Positions 17,556 to 29,400 of a stretch of 64,000 nt of DNA are shown one piece after another (position 1 is the stretch's first letter; each line of letters begins with the position of its first letter). The DNA comes from Spirosoma profusum. GTDB lineage: Bacteria > Bacteroidota > Bacteroidia > Cytophagales > Spirosomataceae. The notes beneath the pieces were generated by a model. That model was given only the letters and a program-made list of their open reading frames with translations, had not been told where the DNA came from and did not search any database. A program made the translations under genes and the position numbers. The DNA lies in the NCBI RefSeq assembly GCF_014699005.1, contig NZ_JACWZY010000005.1:1-64000 (forward strand). Reading direction: 5' to 3'.

Positions 17556-18719
17556 CTAGAAACCCATTTTCACTTCGTGCCGCTCGCCCGAAACCGTCTG
17601 TTCTTCCAGATTGAAAATGTCGGCCAGGGTCATGGATTCTTTGGTGCGAAAATCTGTGCCGAGATGCGTTAATAAATGGTTGGCTTTGGCCGGTGTCAGT
17701 TTGCCAAATGCATAATCAACCATCAGGCGTCCTTTACGTAGCAATGCCTTGTCAAGAAGATGTTTACTGGCGTTGAACGTAGCAATTACCTGTATATGCA
17801 TGCAATCGGCCAGCAGACCATCGGTAAGATTCAGGATATTCGATACGCTGTTAGTGTCGCCCCCGGCTTCACGCGACTGAAGAATACGTTCGGCATCCTC
17901 AATAATCAATACCGAATCTTTATTATCGAGCAGAAACGGAATTATCTCGGGCGACGTCAGGTAATTGGTCATGTAGGGCGGCAAAATGAGCATGTCTTTC
18001 CTGACCAGCGAACTGAGGTATTTGATATAGGTCGTTTTACCCGTGCCCGGTTCACCGTGTAATAGAATCAGCCCTTTACTTTTCGGTTGTGCTAATAAGT
18101 TTACCAGCCGCTCGTGAACAGGCGGAAAATCGTCGTTGTAGTGTAAATCCAGATCAATTTCCGGCGGATTGATTTCGACACGCTCGGTATGCAGACCGCC
18201 CAAACCACTCTGAATCAGATAAATATGTGTCTGATTTTCTTCATGAACGTATTTATGTTCATGAAAACCATTCAGCAATAGTTTTGCCGAACTCTCTTCG
18301 CGATAGTAGCCGTAGAGCCGAAAAAATCGCTCACCCACGAACTCGGCTTTCAGGATAAGGCCATCGTCATGCTGATAGATTCGCTCGATAATCTGCCAGC
18401 CTTCATCCGTTACGCGGGTCGAGTGATTGATCAGTTTAAACCCTCGTTCGTCTAACAACTGCCGCGCTGATGGCCTGAAATCATCGTTGAAATGCAGATA
18501 GTTCGGGTAGCTGCCAAATGTCTGGACAAAATGAGGTGCCAGCGGAAACTCTCGGTCAAGATCGCTAGGAATATATAGGTTCTGGATGACAGCTTGGGTG
18601 GGCATACTACTTTCGGCCGCTAGGTATCGAAGCATATTAGCCCCAGAAATCTCGTTTTCGTAAGGTTTCAACCGGGCGTTTGGTTTTTGGTGTCGTATTA
18701 ATAAGGTGTCGTTATTCAA
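17556..18719 (-). CDS. AAA family ATPase, BCS1-like core
   Basis: A 387-residue protein. The first 190 residues are a domain I do not recognise. The AAA module follows: Walker A GEPGTGKTT near residues 221-229, Walker B VLIIEDAE near 270, sensor-1 VIATFNAS near 315, and the arginine-finger region LLRKGRLMVDYAF near 335, a pattern shared with BCS1/CDC48-type ATPases. No membrane helix is present, unlike mitochondrial BCS1. It is likely a substrate remodelling ATPase of unknown target. The gene stands between the iron-permease-like gene and the T9SS cluster, with about 25 bp to the PorP/SprF gene upstream. Confidence 0.78.
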   Translation of the reverse strand: MNNDTLLIRHQKPNARLKPYENEISGANMLRYLAAESSMPTQAVIQNLYIPSDLDREFPLAPHFVQTFGSYPNYLHFNDDFRPSARQLLDERGFKLINHSTRVTDEGWQIIERIYQHDDGLILKAEFVGERFFRLYGYYREESSAKLLLNGFHEHKYVHEENQTHIYLIQSGLGGLHTERVEINPPEIDLDLHYNDDFPPVHERLVNLLAQPKSKGLILLHGEPGTGKTTYIKYLSSLVRKDMLILPPYMTNYLTSPEIIPFLLDNKDSVLIIEDAERILQSREAGGDTNSVSNILNLTDGLLADCMHIQVIATFNASKHLLDKALLRKGRLMVDYAFGKLTPAKANHLLTHLGTDFRTKESMTLADIFNLEEQTVSGERHEVKMGF

Positions 18720-18744
18720 ACGTAGCAGATGTTCTTATCAGATA

Positions 18745-19662
18745 TCAATACGTAAATTTTAATACGTTGGGCGCAAAACGTAGCATGACCTCATGAACAC
18801 TTTCCTGAAAATACAAGCCAGCATTCGGATTTTCGGGTGTTTTTGAATAAAAAATATAGCCTAGCCGAATCGATTTTGTGAGTTGATACTCAGCCGAAGC
18901 CTGTAAATAATTGGTCTGTATCAACCCCGGACTATTCTGTCGGTACGATGCGCCTATGCCAATCTGCTCATTAAACCAGGCTTTCAGGTTCACATCGAAT
19001 CCAAGTGGCCTATCTTCTATTTTCGATACCATCACCGACGGAATCAGAACTGTATTTTCGCCAGCGCTCAGATTCAACCCCAGTTGCGCCATCACCGGCC
19101 GAACACTTTTGTACAGATAGCGTCCCGACAAATCCAGTGCCTGACCCGTCATTTCGGGGGCCGAGATACCACCAAACCAACGATCAGATTGATAATAGAT
19201 ACCAACCCCAAAACTCGCAATGGCCCGGTTCAGGCTCGATGCACTGGCAAAGTCGTAAATCGGCAATACGTTGATACCACCCTGAATGCCAATCGACAAC
19301 TTGGCTAATGCCGGTAAGTTGAATCGGTACGCTACGCTTCCGTAGGCTCCTGTAGCTGCAAAAAGTCCCATACGGTCGTTTTGCGCCTGGAATCCTAAAC
19401 CTATTTTCCCGTTCGCAATAGCCCCGTCCACCGACACTGTCTGCGTAACAGGCGCAACACGAACGCTAATCCATTTGCGACGTAGTGAAGCCGTCAGATG
19501 AAGCGACTCCCGGCTACCGGCATAAGCCGGATTGATGCTCAAGGGTGTAGCAAGGTATTGCGAATATAAAACCTCTTTCTGAGCCTGGGCACGCTCATAC
19601 GAAAGCAGTAACAAACAAACCAGCGATCCCCACGTAACGAAATTCTGAAATGCCAAGCGCAT
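18745..19662 (-). CDS. PorP/SprF family T9SS membrane protein (second copy)
   Basis: A PorP/SprF family outer-membrane barrel, about 305 residues, with a leader ending AQAQ and the family opening SQYLATPLSINPAYAGSRE. Repeated beta-strand hallmarks follow, such as GIGASYRQNSPGLIQ and RLGYIFYSKTP. In Flavobacterium johnsoniae, SprF is needed to secrete the SprB adhesin, and C-terminal domains of type-B cargo are recognised by individual PorP/SprF proteins. This copy lies 85 bp after the PorE-like gene. ATG 19662 is preferred over 19686 because it starts directly at the leader. Confidence 0.87.
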   Translation of the reverse strand: MRLAFQNFVTWGSLVCLLLLSYERAQAQKEVLYSQYLATPLSINPAYAGSRESLHLTASLRRKWISVRVAPVTQTVSVDGAIANGKIGLGFQAQNDRMGLFAATGAYGSVAYRFNLPALAKLSIGIQGGINVLPIYDFASASSLNRAIASFGVGIYYQSDRWFGGISAPEMTGQALDLSGRYLYKSVRPVMAQLGLNLSAGENTVLIPSVMVSKIEDRPLGFDVNLKAWFNEQIGIGASYRQNSPGLIQTNYLQASAEYQLTKSIRLGYIFYSKTPENPNAGLYFQESVHEVMLRFAPNVLKFTY

Positions 19663-19771
19663 AAAATCTGTCGAAATAGGGACCAAGTTCCGAGGTTTTT
19701 GTCTGAAAACCTACTACGTTCCTGGGATGCCTGTATCTGGTTTATTTGTTAACCTGTTACGTATCTGATGC

Positions 19772-22234
19772 TCACCGTCTACGTTTTCTGGATTTCTGCT
19801 TTGACTTTTTGACAGACGGTTTTGACCTAGTAGTCAGTTTTGATTTTTCGCTAACGGATGCCGATTCTATGTTCAGAATTTTAATCTCAGTACGTCGGTT
19901 CAACTGGTACTCTTCTTCTGTACAGTTCACGCCGTCTTTACACTTATTCAAGGGTAAACTTTCGCCATACCCCCTAGCTACCATGCGCGGGGAGGCTATC
20001 CCCTTCGATTTCAGGTATGTAACAGCCGCTCTGGCCCGGTTACTTGACAGCGTTTTGTTGTATTTGGCTGAAGACCGACTATCCGTATGCGACCGCATTT
20101 CGATGCTCATAGCGGGGTATTTATTGAGCAGCTCCACCACTTTATCGAGTTCGACAGCGGCATCAGGACGTATTGCGGCTTTGTTTAAATCATAGTAGAT
20201 GTTATCAATTTTAATAACGTCTCCTTTCTTAAACATAGTTAAGTCGGTGGTACCCGTTCCTTCTTTCGAGATACGGCTACCGACGGTGCCCATATTATCT
20301 TTCATCGCTTCAAGCCGATATTCGTTGCCAGCTTTCACCACAAATTCATAACTGCCATCAGCCCCTGTGAGTGTATCCTGCATGGTACCGTCTGTCTCGT
20401 TGATGAGGACCACTTTCACTCCTGAAATTGGCTTCTGACCCGTTTGTGTCGTTACACGGCCCCGAATGGTTGTGGTGGCTGGCTTTGCTGGAGCTAGTTT
20501 CGTGAGTGGAATTTCCAAACGCGAAGGCTGATCATCGGACATGCCTTTGGTCGAAAAACCCAGCTTATTATCCAGATAGCCCTCTTTTGTGGCCTGGAAC
20601 TTTACTTCACTGTCGGCATCAATACAGACACGTATCAGCCCTTCAGCATCAGTCTGGAGTTGTTTCTGCCCATCACTCGCTGCATTATCCAGTGCTACAG
20701 ACGTATTGGCAAGCGGTTCTCTCGACTCAGCATCGAATACGCTTAGTGTTAACTGACGACAGGGATAGAGCGATCCTTCGCGGGCGAACCGATACACATC
20801 ATCATCAGCACCACCGTTTTTCCGATTACTACTGAAGAAGCCACTTTTGCGATCGCCATCAGTCACAATTCCGAAATCATCCTTAGGCGAATTAAGTGGT
20901 TCGCCTAGGTTACGTACCATTTTACCTTCTTTTCCATCAGACACAATCTGAGCATAAAACATATCCAGATCACCCAACCCCGGATGCCCGTCTGAAGAAA
21001 AATACAGGTTTCCTTTTTCGTCTATATACGGAAATAGCTCGTTTCCTTTAGTATTAACTTCTTTACCCAGGTTGATGGGTGTGCTCCATTTGCCATCGGC
21101 CCAACGTGATACGTATAGATCAGTACCGCCATAGCCACCTGGCATGTCGGACGCAAAGTAAAGGAGTTGATCGTCTTTGGAGAGAGCTGGATGCCCGGTT
21201 GAAAACTCATTACTATTAAAAGGAAGCTCTTCAGCTTTGCCCCAATATCCGTTTGTTTGGGTAGCGGTGTAGAGTTTGAGTTTGTTGATGCCATCCAGGC
21301 TCTTCCGAAAATGGCCTTCATTGAAGTTGTTACGTGTGAATATTACCCGCAAACCATCCTTGCTAAACGTAAGTGGCCCTTCGTGATATTTGGTATTTAA
21401 GTTGCGACTAAACTGATCCGATTCACTAATCGGGGTGTCCTCGTAACCCATTGTCATGTTATAGTCGCCGTAAAAGCCCACAGTTTTAGTGTCGTTAGAC
21501 GTGGCAGCCGTGTAATCATCACTACCTAACGGCCGGATGAGCCGAGTGCGCTTATGTTTGGTTGTCGATACGCTACCACCCAGGCTGGAAGCTTTGTCGA
21601 CACGTATATTGCTCAGATCAGGCAAATAATAGAGGTCCAGAAACGGCGAATTGTTCCATTTAAATACCCGTTTAACGCCGTTACCACCATGTCCAGTAGA
21701 TACGAAAACTAACCCATCCCGGTAAAACATCGGGCTAAATTCGGCCTTCTTGGTATTCATCTTCAGGAATTCGACTTTATAACTGCCCGCATTACGTGTC
21801 AACGCACTAACGTCTTTATAAAGCTTTGAAAATGAAGGGCTTCTTTTGTCCGATTCCTGAAGTTTACCATATTTTTCGTAAGCTACCTGTGCTTCACGAT
21901 ATTTTCCGTTACTGGCCAGCACCTGCGCATAATACAGATAGCATTTGGCGTAATCGTTTGGCATATCGCCATTTCCCATTAAATCGCGGTAAACCCGTTC
22001 GGCATTCTGCGTATCGCGTAATTGCTGATAACTATAGCCGAGTTTAGCTCTGGCATCTCTACGTTCACCCTCGTTGATTTTTTCAGGGCTGGTCAGCGCT
22101 TTTTCGTAGAGTTCAACAGCTTTGGCATAGGCTAACTGATCGAATTGACGGTCGCCTTGCTTGACGAGCGACTGCGCGAATACCTGGCTAGTCAATAGCC
22201 AAAGCATCCCGATTAGCAAAACGGAACGTATCAT
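19772..22234 (-). CDS. PorE-like T9SS protein: TPR, beta-propeller, carboxypeptidase-regulatory and OmpA domains
   Basis: An 820-residue protein with the PorE order. Signal peptide 1-20; TPR-like helices about 25-150; a PD40/WD40-like propeller about 160-470 with the SKDGLRVIF, LSKDDQLLYFASDMPGG and LYFSSDGHPG blades; two carboxypeptidase-regulatory-like domains about 495-580 and 590-660; an OmpA C-terminal domain about 675-790 with the peptidoglycan-binding SHTDSRSS..YN..LS..RA signature. PorE of Porphyromonas anchors the T9SS to peptidoglycan through this domain. The last ~30 residues are Lys/Arg-rich. Because it lies among a giant cargo adhesin and two PorP/SprF genes, a role in that adhesin's export or anchoring is likely. 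Several PorE/SprF-type paralogues usually exist per genome. Confidence 0.82.
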   Translation of the reverse strand: MIRSVLLIGMLWLLTSQVFAQSLVKQGDRQFDQLAYAKAVELYEKALTSPEKINEGERRDARAKLGYSYQQLRDTQNAERVYRDLMGNGDMPNDYAKCYLYYAQVLASNGKYREAQVAYEKYGKLQESDKRSPSFSKLYKDVSALTRNAGSYKVEFLKMNTKKAEFSPMFYRDGLVFVSTGHGGNGVKRVFKWNNSPFLDLYYLPDLSNIRVDKASSLGGSVSTTKHKRTRLIRPLGSDDYTAATSNDTKTVGFYGDYNMTMGYEDTPISESDQFSRNLNTKYHEGPLTFSKDGLRVIFTRNNFNEGHFRKSLDGINKLKLYTATQTNGYWGKAEELPFNSNEFSTGHPALSKDDQLLYFASDMPGGYGGTDLYVSRWADGKWSTPINLGKEVNTKGNELFPYIDEKGNLYFSSDGHPGLGDLDMFYAQIVSDGKEGKMVRNLGEPLNSPKDDFGIVTDGDRKSGFFSSNRKNGGADDDVYRFAREGSLYPCRQLTLSVFDAESREPLANTSVALDNAASDGQKQLQTDAEGLIRVCIDADSEVKFQATKEGYLDNKLGFSTKGMSDDQPSRLEIPLTKLAPAKPATTTIRGRVTTQTGQKPISGVKVVLINETDGTMQDTLTGADGSYEFVVKAGNEYRLEAMKDNMGTVGSRISKEGTGTTDLTMFKKGDVIKIDNIYYDLNKAAIRPDAAVELDKVVELLNKYPAMSIEMRSHTDSRSSAKYNKTLSSNRARAAVTYLKSKGIASPRMVARGYGESLPLNKCKDGVNCTEEEYQLNRRTEIKILNIESASVSEKSKLTTRSKPSVKKSKQKSRKRRR

Positions 22235-22340
22235 AAATCTTAAGAGTTGGAAAGCAAAATGGGATGCTTGTGTAATCAGGTTTTATCCTGAAAACGTACT
22301 GTTAGTTACTGAAAAATTCCAATAAATGGAAGCACTGAGT

Positions 22341-22398
22341 TAAAAAAAAAGCGAAAGAGTAAAACCTCTTTTACCAGGTTTTTCAGTCTTTCGCTTTT
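22341..22398 (-). terminator. Intrinsic terminator after the adhesin-PorP/SprF unit
   Basis: Read on the minus strand: a 12-bp stem (22347-22358 with 22387-22398) with an inner 7-bp stem (22361-22367 with 22376-22382), followed by a run of U from the A-tract at 22342-22350. It lies just after the PorP/SprF stop (22421) and before the PorE-like start (22234), so the adhesin and this PorP/SprF form one unit and the PorE-like gene is probably transcribed separately. Confidence 0.75.
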
Positions 22399-22420
22399 AT
22401 ACGTTTTAATCCTTCCCCGC

Positions 22421-23401
22421 TTAGAAATAACGCGGAGTCAGAATGCGGTTTTTACCAAATCCAAATTCGTAACGGATCATGATCTCGTGCGAACTCGGTG
22501 CTACACTCTGAAAATTGTTCATCGTGCGGTCATAAGAGTAGCCGAACCGGAACTGATCCGTCAACTGAACTTCCACCATGCCCACTACTGCATCCGTGCT
22601 GTACTGAGTCCACGACGAAAATTGGTTCCGACGTATCGAAGCCCCAATCGCAATGCGGTCGGCAAACCAGAAGTTGATGTTGCCATCAAAACCAAGTGGC
22701 GCTCCTTCGGCATATTTAGCCAAAAACGAAGGCTTCATCTTGATTCCCGGACTCAGGCCTACTACAAAACCAGCAGCCACATAGGCGTGGCGACGTTGCA
22801 CCGACCGATAATCCCCCGAGTTGTACTCACTCAGCTTGTTCTTGATCAGCCGAGGCACCGAGATGCTCAGATACGACCGGTCGTTGCTCAGATAGATACC
22901 TGTACCGAAGTTGGGCAGCACCTTCGAAATGTTGCTGGCAAAAGCAGGATCTACCTGACCTGTGCCATCCGGACTTGTTTGTACGTTAGCGAGGTTCCAC
23001 TGGAAACTCGATGCACCGCCTTGCAAGCCTAGTGCCAGTGTCGATTTAGCGCCAACTTTAATGCGGAAAGCATAGGAGGCAAACGCACCAGCTTCCTGCA
23101 TTTCACCGAACTTATCTCCATATAGTTGCAGACCAACACCGACCCGCTCCTGATTCAGGGGCATGTCCATTGTGAACGTCGCCGTCTGGGGAGCTCCCTG
23201 AACTCCCGTCCACTGATTGCGGTATAGGGCCGACATACTCAATACATCACGACTACCCGCATACGCCGGGTTCAACGCCAGCATGTTGAACATGTACTGG
23301 GAGAACATCTTGTCCTGTTGAGCCCGCACTTGGCTGCTGGTGATCCCCAGGATCACCAGCAGCGCTCCTGCCCACTGTTTCATTTTTAACTGAGTTACCA
23401 T
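22421..23401 (-). CDS. PorP/SprF family T9SS membrane protein (partner of the giant adhesin)
   Basis: A 326-residue PorP/SprF family outer-membrane protein. Signal peptide to about residue 28 (ends RAQ), then the family start QYMFNMLALNPAYAGSRD and strand motifs such as IAIGASIRRNQFSSW and FRFGYSYDRTMNN. The start codon lies 5 bp after the adhesin stop, so translation is coupled to the adhesin; a second ATG at 23383 also fits. SprF-type proteins are believed to escort type-B sorting domains, so this is the natural export partner of the adhesin. An unusual perfect 14-bp hairpin lies over its signal-peptide codons. Confidence 0.9.
   Translation of the reverse strand: MVTQLKMKQWAGALLVILGITSSQVRAQQDKMFSQYMFNMLALNPAYAGSRDVLSMSALYRNQWTGVQGAPQTATFTMDMPLNQERVGVGLQLYGDKFGEMQEAGAFASYAFRIKVGAKSTLALGLQGGASSFQWNLANVQTSPDGTGQVDPAFASNISKVLPNFGTGIYLSNDRSYLSISVPRLIKNKLSEYNSGDYRSVQRRHAYVAAGFVVGLSPGIKMKPSFLAKYAEGAPLGFDGNINFWFADRIAIGASIRRNQFSSWTQYSTDAVVGMVEVQLTDQFRFGYSYDRTMNNFQSVAPSSHEIMIRYEFGFGKNRILTPRYF
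23333..23363 (-). promoter_or_regulatory. Perfect 14-bp hairpin inside the PorP/SprF signal-peptide codons
   Basis: Arms 23333-23346 and 23350-23363 are exact reverse complements with a 3-nt loop; the stem is GC-rich. It lies about 20-70 nt downstream of the PorP/SprF start codons on the messenger, within codons for the hydrophobic leader. It could slow ribosomes, set the ratio of adhesin to its partner, or protect the RNA. That it reflects selection and not chance is inferred from perfect pairing within coding sequence. Confidence 0.6.
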
Positions 23402-23406
23402 CTTTA

Positions 23407-26400
23407 TTAGCGGTTAATCGTCATGTAGCGGACAAACTTGCGGCCGTCGCTCAACGTAATAATGTAGTAGTACGTGCCGTCGGGCAAGCCGTTCGGATCC
23501 GAACTGATGGCGATACCGTTGTTAGGCTTACCATCCCAGTCGTTTTTGTAATCGTTGTTCTGGTAAACCATGTGGCCCCAGCGGTTGTAGACTTCCATGC
23601 TTACCTGCATACCCGCTGTCCCTCGAATCACGAACAGATCGTTGATACCATCTCCGTTTGGCGAGAAGCCTTGTGGTATGAAGACCGTCGTGTTAGTCGC
23701 TGGCAGGTTCAACGGAGTAGCCTCCCGCTCGTTCGAATCGGTCGGGTTTTGGTTGTCGTTGAGGTCTGGGTTCAAGCCGTTGGTTGACACATCACTCACT
23801 TGACCCGCTTTGGACATTGCCTGGGCGTAAGCCGAGTTGAGGAATGTAGTTGTCGTACCATTGGTTGCTACGTTAACCACCACCAGGATCGTATCAGCCT
23901 GACCCACACCCAGCGTACTGGTGCTGTCACCCAGCACAATTACCGGATCGGAATCTCCATTGAAGCTTGGGTTGAGTTTCAGTGCGCTACCTGTTGAGGT
24001 AATAACTGGTGCGCCCACGAGGGTGTAGGTCGCTCCCGTTTGCAGACTGAACACTTTAGCCAGCGAATCGGTCACCGTTACGTTTTTCAGTGAGTCCGGA
24101 CCGTAGTTTTTCACCACGATCTGATACGTTACGTTGAACGTACCGTCGGCCTGCCGTACCGTATCCCGAACCGCCATAGCTACTCCGATGAACGAAGAGT
24201 TGGAGAGCGCATTCAGGGCCACCGGAGTTGGCTGGTTGTTGTTACGTGGATCCAGGTCATAATCGGGATCGTCGTTGGTACCCGCCGTTGATACGTCCTC
24301 CACAATCGTGCCCGTACTGTCGAGCGCGATGGCAGTGGCCTTCGCCGTATTGTAGAAGGTCAGCGTATCAGCATTCTTCACATCGACACGTACCACAAAG
24401 TTCAGCGAGGCTTTCGCACCTACGTCCAGCGTACTCAAGGAGTCTACCAGCAGGTTGGTGATCATGCCCTGACCCGAGTACATCGTGTCGACGGCAACTG
24501 AACCTGTGCTAGTCACCGGAATGCGGTTGCTGACAATCAGCGCTCCGCTACCGAAGGTTTCTGACAGTTTATCTTCCACCTGAACCTTAGTCAGCGCCAC
24601 CGTTCCCAGGTTCGACAGGGTGATGATGTACGGGATGTCGTAGACACCATCTTCCACTAGCGTAGGCGTACCCACCGATTTGGCTACCCCAAGCAGTGCT
24701 TTGGGCAGATCGAAACGTACCGTCGTCGGTGCAGAACCGGCCGCCACCGGATCAAGTCCCACGTTGGAGACATCCTTGACGGTCTGAGTTGAATCCGGTG
24801 TGTGACCAGTCGCTGTAGCATTGGAGTAGAACGGTCCATTGTTACCATTGGTCTTCACGTTCACCGTGATCAGTACTGTATCCTGCGCACCGGCCGCCAG
24901 TTCGCTGGCACCCGTCAACAGGTCAGGCTGGGTATTTCCATCGAAGCCCGAGTTGGCTATCAGCGTGCTACCTGCACCGACTACTGGGGCACCCACCACC
25001 GAATAGGAGGCTGGAGCGGTGAAGGCGCGGATCAGACTGTCTGTCACACTAACACCTTTCAGAGCGACGTCGCCATTGTTCTTAATGGTCACTTTGTATG
25101 TGACGTTGTACGAACTATCGGGTTGCTGTTCCACCTTGACGACGGCTAGTGCCACGCCAATGCTTGGTCCAAACGGCTGCTGACTACCCAATGTGAAGCT
25201 AGACGCGCTCGTGTTATTACCAGGGTTGCCATCCGCATCTGGATCTGGATCACCACCATTGACGGACGCATCGGATACGCTCGTCAGACTGTTCAATGCC
25301 GTGATCGTAGCCACGTTATTGAACGTATTGGTCGTATCGCCAGCCGTACGTTGCACCAGCACATCCAGCACGAACAGTTGCGATTTACCCGGAGCAATGT
25401 AGCTCGTAGAATCGAATAGGTTCGCATTGCTACCCGTACCCGTGAAGGCCAGATTTGGCTGCAGTGTTACGTTCGTCCCCGAAGCAGTCAGTGTGGTCGA
25501 AACCACGGTGTTGGGCGCAAAGACGGTGCTTAAGTCGTCCACCACCTGCACATTCCGCAACGTATCGTCGCCAAAGTTGGTCGCTACGAAGCTGTAGGAC
25601 ACTCTGATGAGTGAGTCACCAACTGTTGTGGGCGTTCCCATCACAGCTTTAGCCAGACCTACCAGACTTGCTTTGTGAGCACTGGTGTCTTTCACTGTTA
25701 CACTGGATGTGTTATTAACCAGATTAGCATCTTTATTATCCAGATACGTAATCTCTGCCTTATTGACGATTTCAACGCCTTTCTTCACGATACGTGCCGC
25801 AAAGACGATTGATTCCGACTGGCCCACATTCAGACTATCAATCCGCTTGGTGATAATACCGTTCGATACCGTATAGCTCGTCGGGCCAGCATTCACTAGC
25901 TCCAGGCCGACTGGCAGTACGTCGCGCACATCGATATTCTTGGCCGTATGCGGACCAGCGTTGCTAACCGTCAAGGTGTACGTAACAGGAGTTCCGTTTT
26001 GCACGAAGGCGGTGCTGGCCAGTTTAGCGATACTTACATCGGCCTGCAACGTATCAGATGCGCAGTCGAAGACTTTCACCACCACCTTGGCTGGTGCACT
26101 CCGGCAACCGGCTGCGTTCCGTTCCACAATCCAGTACGTGCCTTCGCACACCGAATCCGGGCGAGCAATAATATTTGACGTGACACACGCGCATATCTGA
26201 TAGACGTAGGTGCTACCCACATTTGTCGTCGAGAGCGCCTTAGTCAGATCCACAATTTTCGACGGACACTCGTTACGTAGATTATGCACTAATGGAGGCA
26301 TGACCGGATCCGATACATGTACCACTACGTTATCCGACTTCACTGAGCTACAGCCATTGGCATCCAGCAGTTGCACACTGTACACTCCACTAACTTTCAC

Positions 26401-29400
26401 CACGATATCCTGCGTTCTTGCGTTGTTGCTCCACAGGTAACCAGCGGCACCAGCAGGAGCTTTCAAGATTACCGAATCACCATAGCAAAGGCTGGTAGCG
26501 CCTACTATCGTTACTACTGGTACCGATCGACTACCGTTAATGGTCAGCACCATATCATCAGTAGCCACAGGGCAAGCTGCGTTGTTAGTGCTCACCGATA
26601 GAGTCAGCGTTACCCGGCCTGACAGTACATCTTCCGCGCTGGCCGTGTAGACCGCGTTCAGAGCAAAGGCATTGTCAAATGTACCCGTTCCACTGGTCGT
26701 CCAGTGAGCGGTGGAACCCGCACCACCCATTACACCAGCCAGTTGATACGTCTTGGCTGCACAGATGCTGGCATCTGGACCGGCACTAGCCGTGGCTGGA
26801 TTGGTTGTGCTACAAGGCGTCTGCTCCTGGCAGGTGGTAATCTGCACATGGATAGCCACCGGCAAGCTCATGCAACCGTTGACGGTACGTTCAACCACGT
26901 AGTACGTTCCAGTACCCACAGCGGCAGGATTCGCCACTTTCGAAGCTACGCTCAGCGAAGCATCGGTGTAGAATTCGAACACGCCACCAGCGGTAGTTAC
27001 GCTACTGCTAACTGCCGTACTTAGATCTACCGTATTGAACGGACACGTATTGGTTTTGTCAACGACCGTTGGTTGGTTCACTTTCGGCGTTACGATTACC
27101 TCTACTACGTTTGACGGATCACTCTTACAGAGCGTCGAGTTGCAGCACGCGGCTGAGAACGTAGCACTGCTGGCCAGCGAGACAGTGATCGAGGTACCCA
27201 CCTGGTTATTCGACCAGGTTACATAGCTATTCGGTCCACAACCTTCGGCCGTCAGCGTTACTGGTGCACCGAAGCATGCAGTAGTGCTGTTACCCGTTAC
27301 CCCTACAATCGAAATCGTTGGAGCGGCTGGTTTACCTACTTCGATGGTATTAGTAGCCGACCAATCGCTGACGCAATCGCCGATGGCGCACTTGACGCGG
27401 TAGCTAACATCAGCACTAGCGGTGAAAGAGATCACAGCACCAGTTTGTCCATCACTCCAGGTGTAGGCACCGCCGGTGCAACCTGTTGCTGTCAGCGAGA
27501 CTACTTCTCCAACGCAGGCTACCGGTTTGTCAGTTACAATCACTGGAATGGTCGAGTTACCGAGAACGATATTAACTCGCTCAGACATTGGGCTTGTGCA
27601 ACCATTGATGGTGCAGGTAGCCGTCAGCCAGGTGTTGCTATATATCGTTTTCTGAATCGTGGCGCCTACTGAGTTGTCAGACCAGGTTACTGTACCACCT
27701 ACACAACCCGTAGCCGTTAGTGACACGACGCCACCCGAGCAGACTGTAATCGACGGACCAGCCGAGAGGACAGGAGCCGGAATACTGCTCACAACCACTG
27801 GCGCACCAGTCGTATCGAGAGCTGCGCACTTGTTGCGAATCAGCGACAACAGATCGCTGGCCGTTGTAACATTCGGTTGCACTACTGACAGATCTACGTA
27901 GTTCGGGTTCGTCGGATCGCCGTTGTATACCAACGTATGGATGATATACGAAGCAGCCGTTGACGGCACCGTGAACTGTGGCAGAGCACTAATCTGTTGA
28001 ACAATGCCTGACTGTGTCAGCGCATATACTACCGAGTAGCTGGCTGGCTGTATCAGACCACCATTTGGCGTAGCTCCGATCACCACCGTGCTGTCGGCCC
28101 CACTGCAAACTGTTCCACTAACCGGCACCAGAGCACCAGCTCGTACGGCGCAGTCGCCAGGGTTAATAATAATCGTGTTCGATGGCTCACTCAGACATAC
28201 ACGGAATTTACAACGAGCGTAGTAGGTCTGTGTGCCATTGGGTTGCACCACGATTGACGTACCCATATCATTTCCGTTGATGTCGTTAGCCGACCAGATC
28301 ACCGTACCGTTGCAACCCGAAGCCGTCAGTGTTACCGAGCCACCTGGCGATACAGACGTTGCCGATGCCGTAATGGTTGGAATCGTTACTGGAACCACGG
28401 TGATTGTGTACGTTTCGGAGACAGGGCTCACACAAACGCCATCCTGACAGTAAACGGTATATCCAGTCGTTACTGTTGGCGAGACGAAAATCGTAGTCGT
28501 TGTTTCGCCGGTGCTCCAGTGCGGAGTGCCCTGGCAGTTTTTCACCGACAATTCGACTTCTTCGCCAGCGCAAACCGTATCGGCGCTGCAAATGCAACGT
28601 ACAATAGTTGGTTTCGGCGTGGTCGTGATGTTGATGTTGATCACATTCGAACGACCTGTGCCACAAGCGGTACCTACTTTGCAAAGTGCATAGTATGAGC
28701 TGTTGCCAACCGTCGGCGTTACCGAAACAACTGAGCCCATCTGACCATCTGACCAGACCACCGTACCACTCGTGCAACCTGTCGCAGTCAGCGATACTAG
28801 GCCACCGCTACAGATTGACGTTGCCGAAGCAGCGATAGTTGGTGCTGGTGCCGTTGACGTATTCACAGTTACACGAACCGATGTCGATCGGTCGCTTTCG
28901 CAAGCGCCCACCTTACAGGTCGCATAGTATTCGGTAGTTTGAGTCGGGTAGATCTCGATGCTGGCGCCCAGCCGGTCGATACCATACCATTTCACCGTAC
29001 CCAGGCAGCCTGTAGCCGTCAGAACTACTTTCTCACCGCTACATACGATTGACTTATCAGCCGTAATTTCTGGAGTCGGCAGTGAAAGCACAACAACATC
29101 TACAGTATTCGATGGCGCACTCACGCAGGTACGGAACTTACATTCAGCGTAGTAGCTAATGTTTGCATTCGGATTCACCGTGATGCTGCTTACGCCCGTT
29201 ACCCCGTTCGACCATTGAATTGTACCATTGCAGCCTGTCGCGGTAAGCACGACTGAGCTACCTGAACAGATTGTATCAGCACTAGCTGTAACCGTTGGTA
29301 TTCTTGGCGATACCACACTGACGCTGTACACTTGCGACGAAGCGCTGGTGCAGGCATCATTCTTACAGTATACCGAGTAGCTATTATTGGTAGCGGTTGG

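Noticed and set aside
19746-20195. A 149-residue plus-strand frame opposite the PorE-like gene.
   Set aside because: Antisense shadow of the PorE-like OmpA domain; no independent support.
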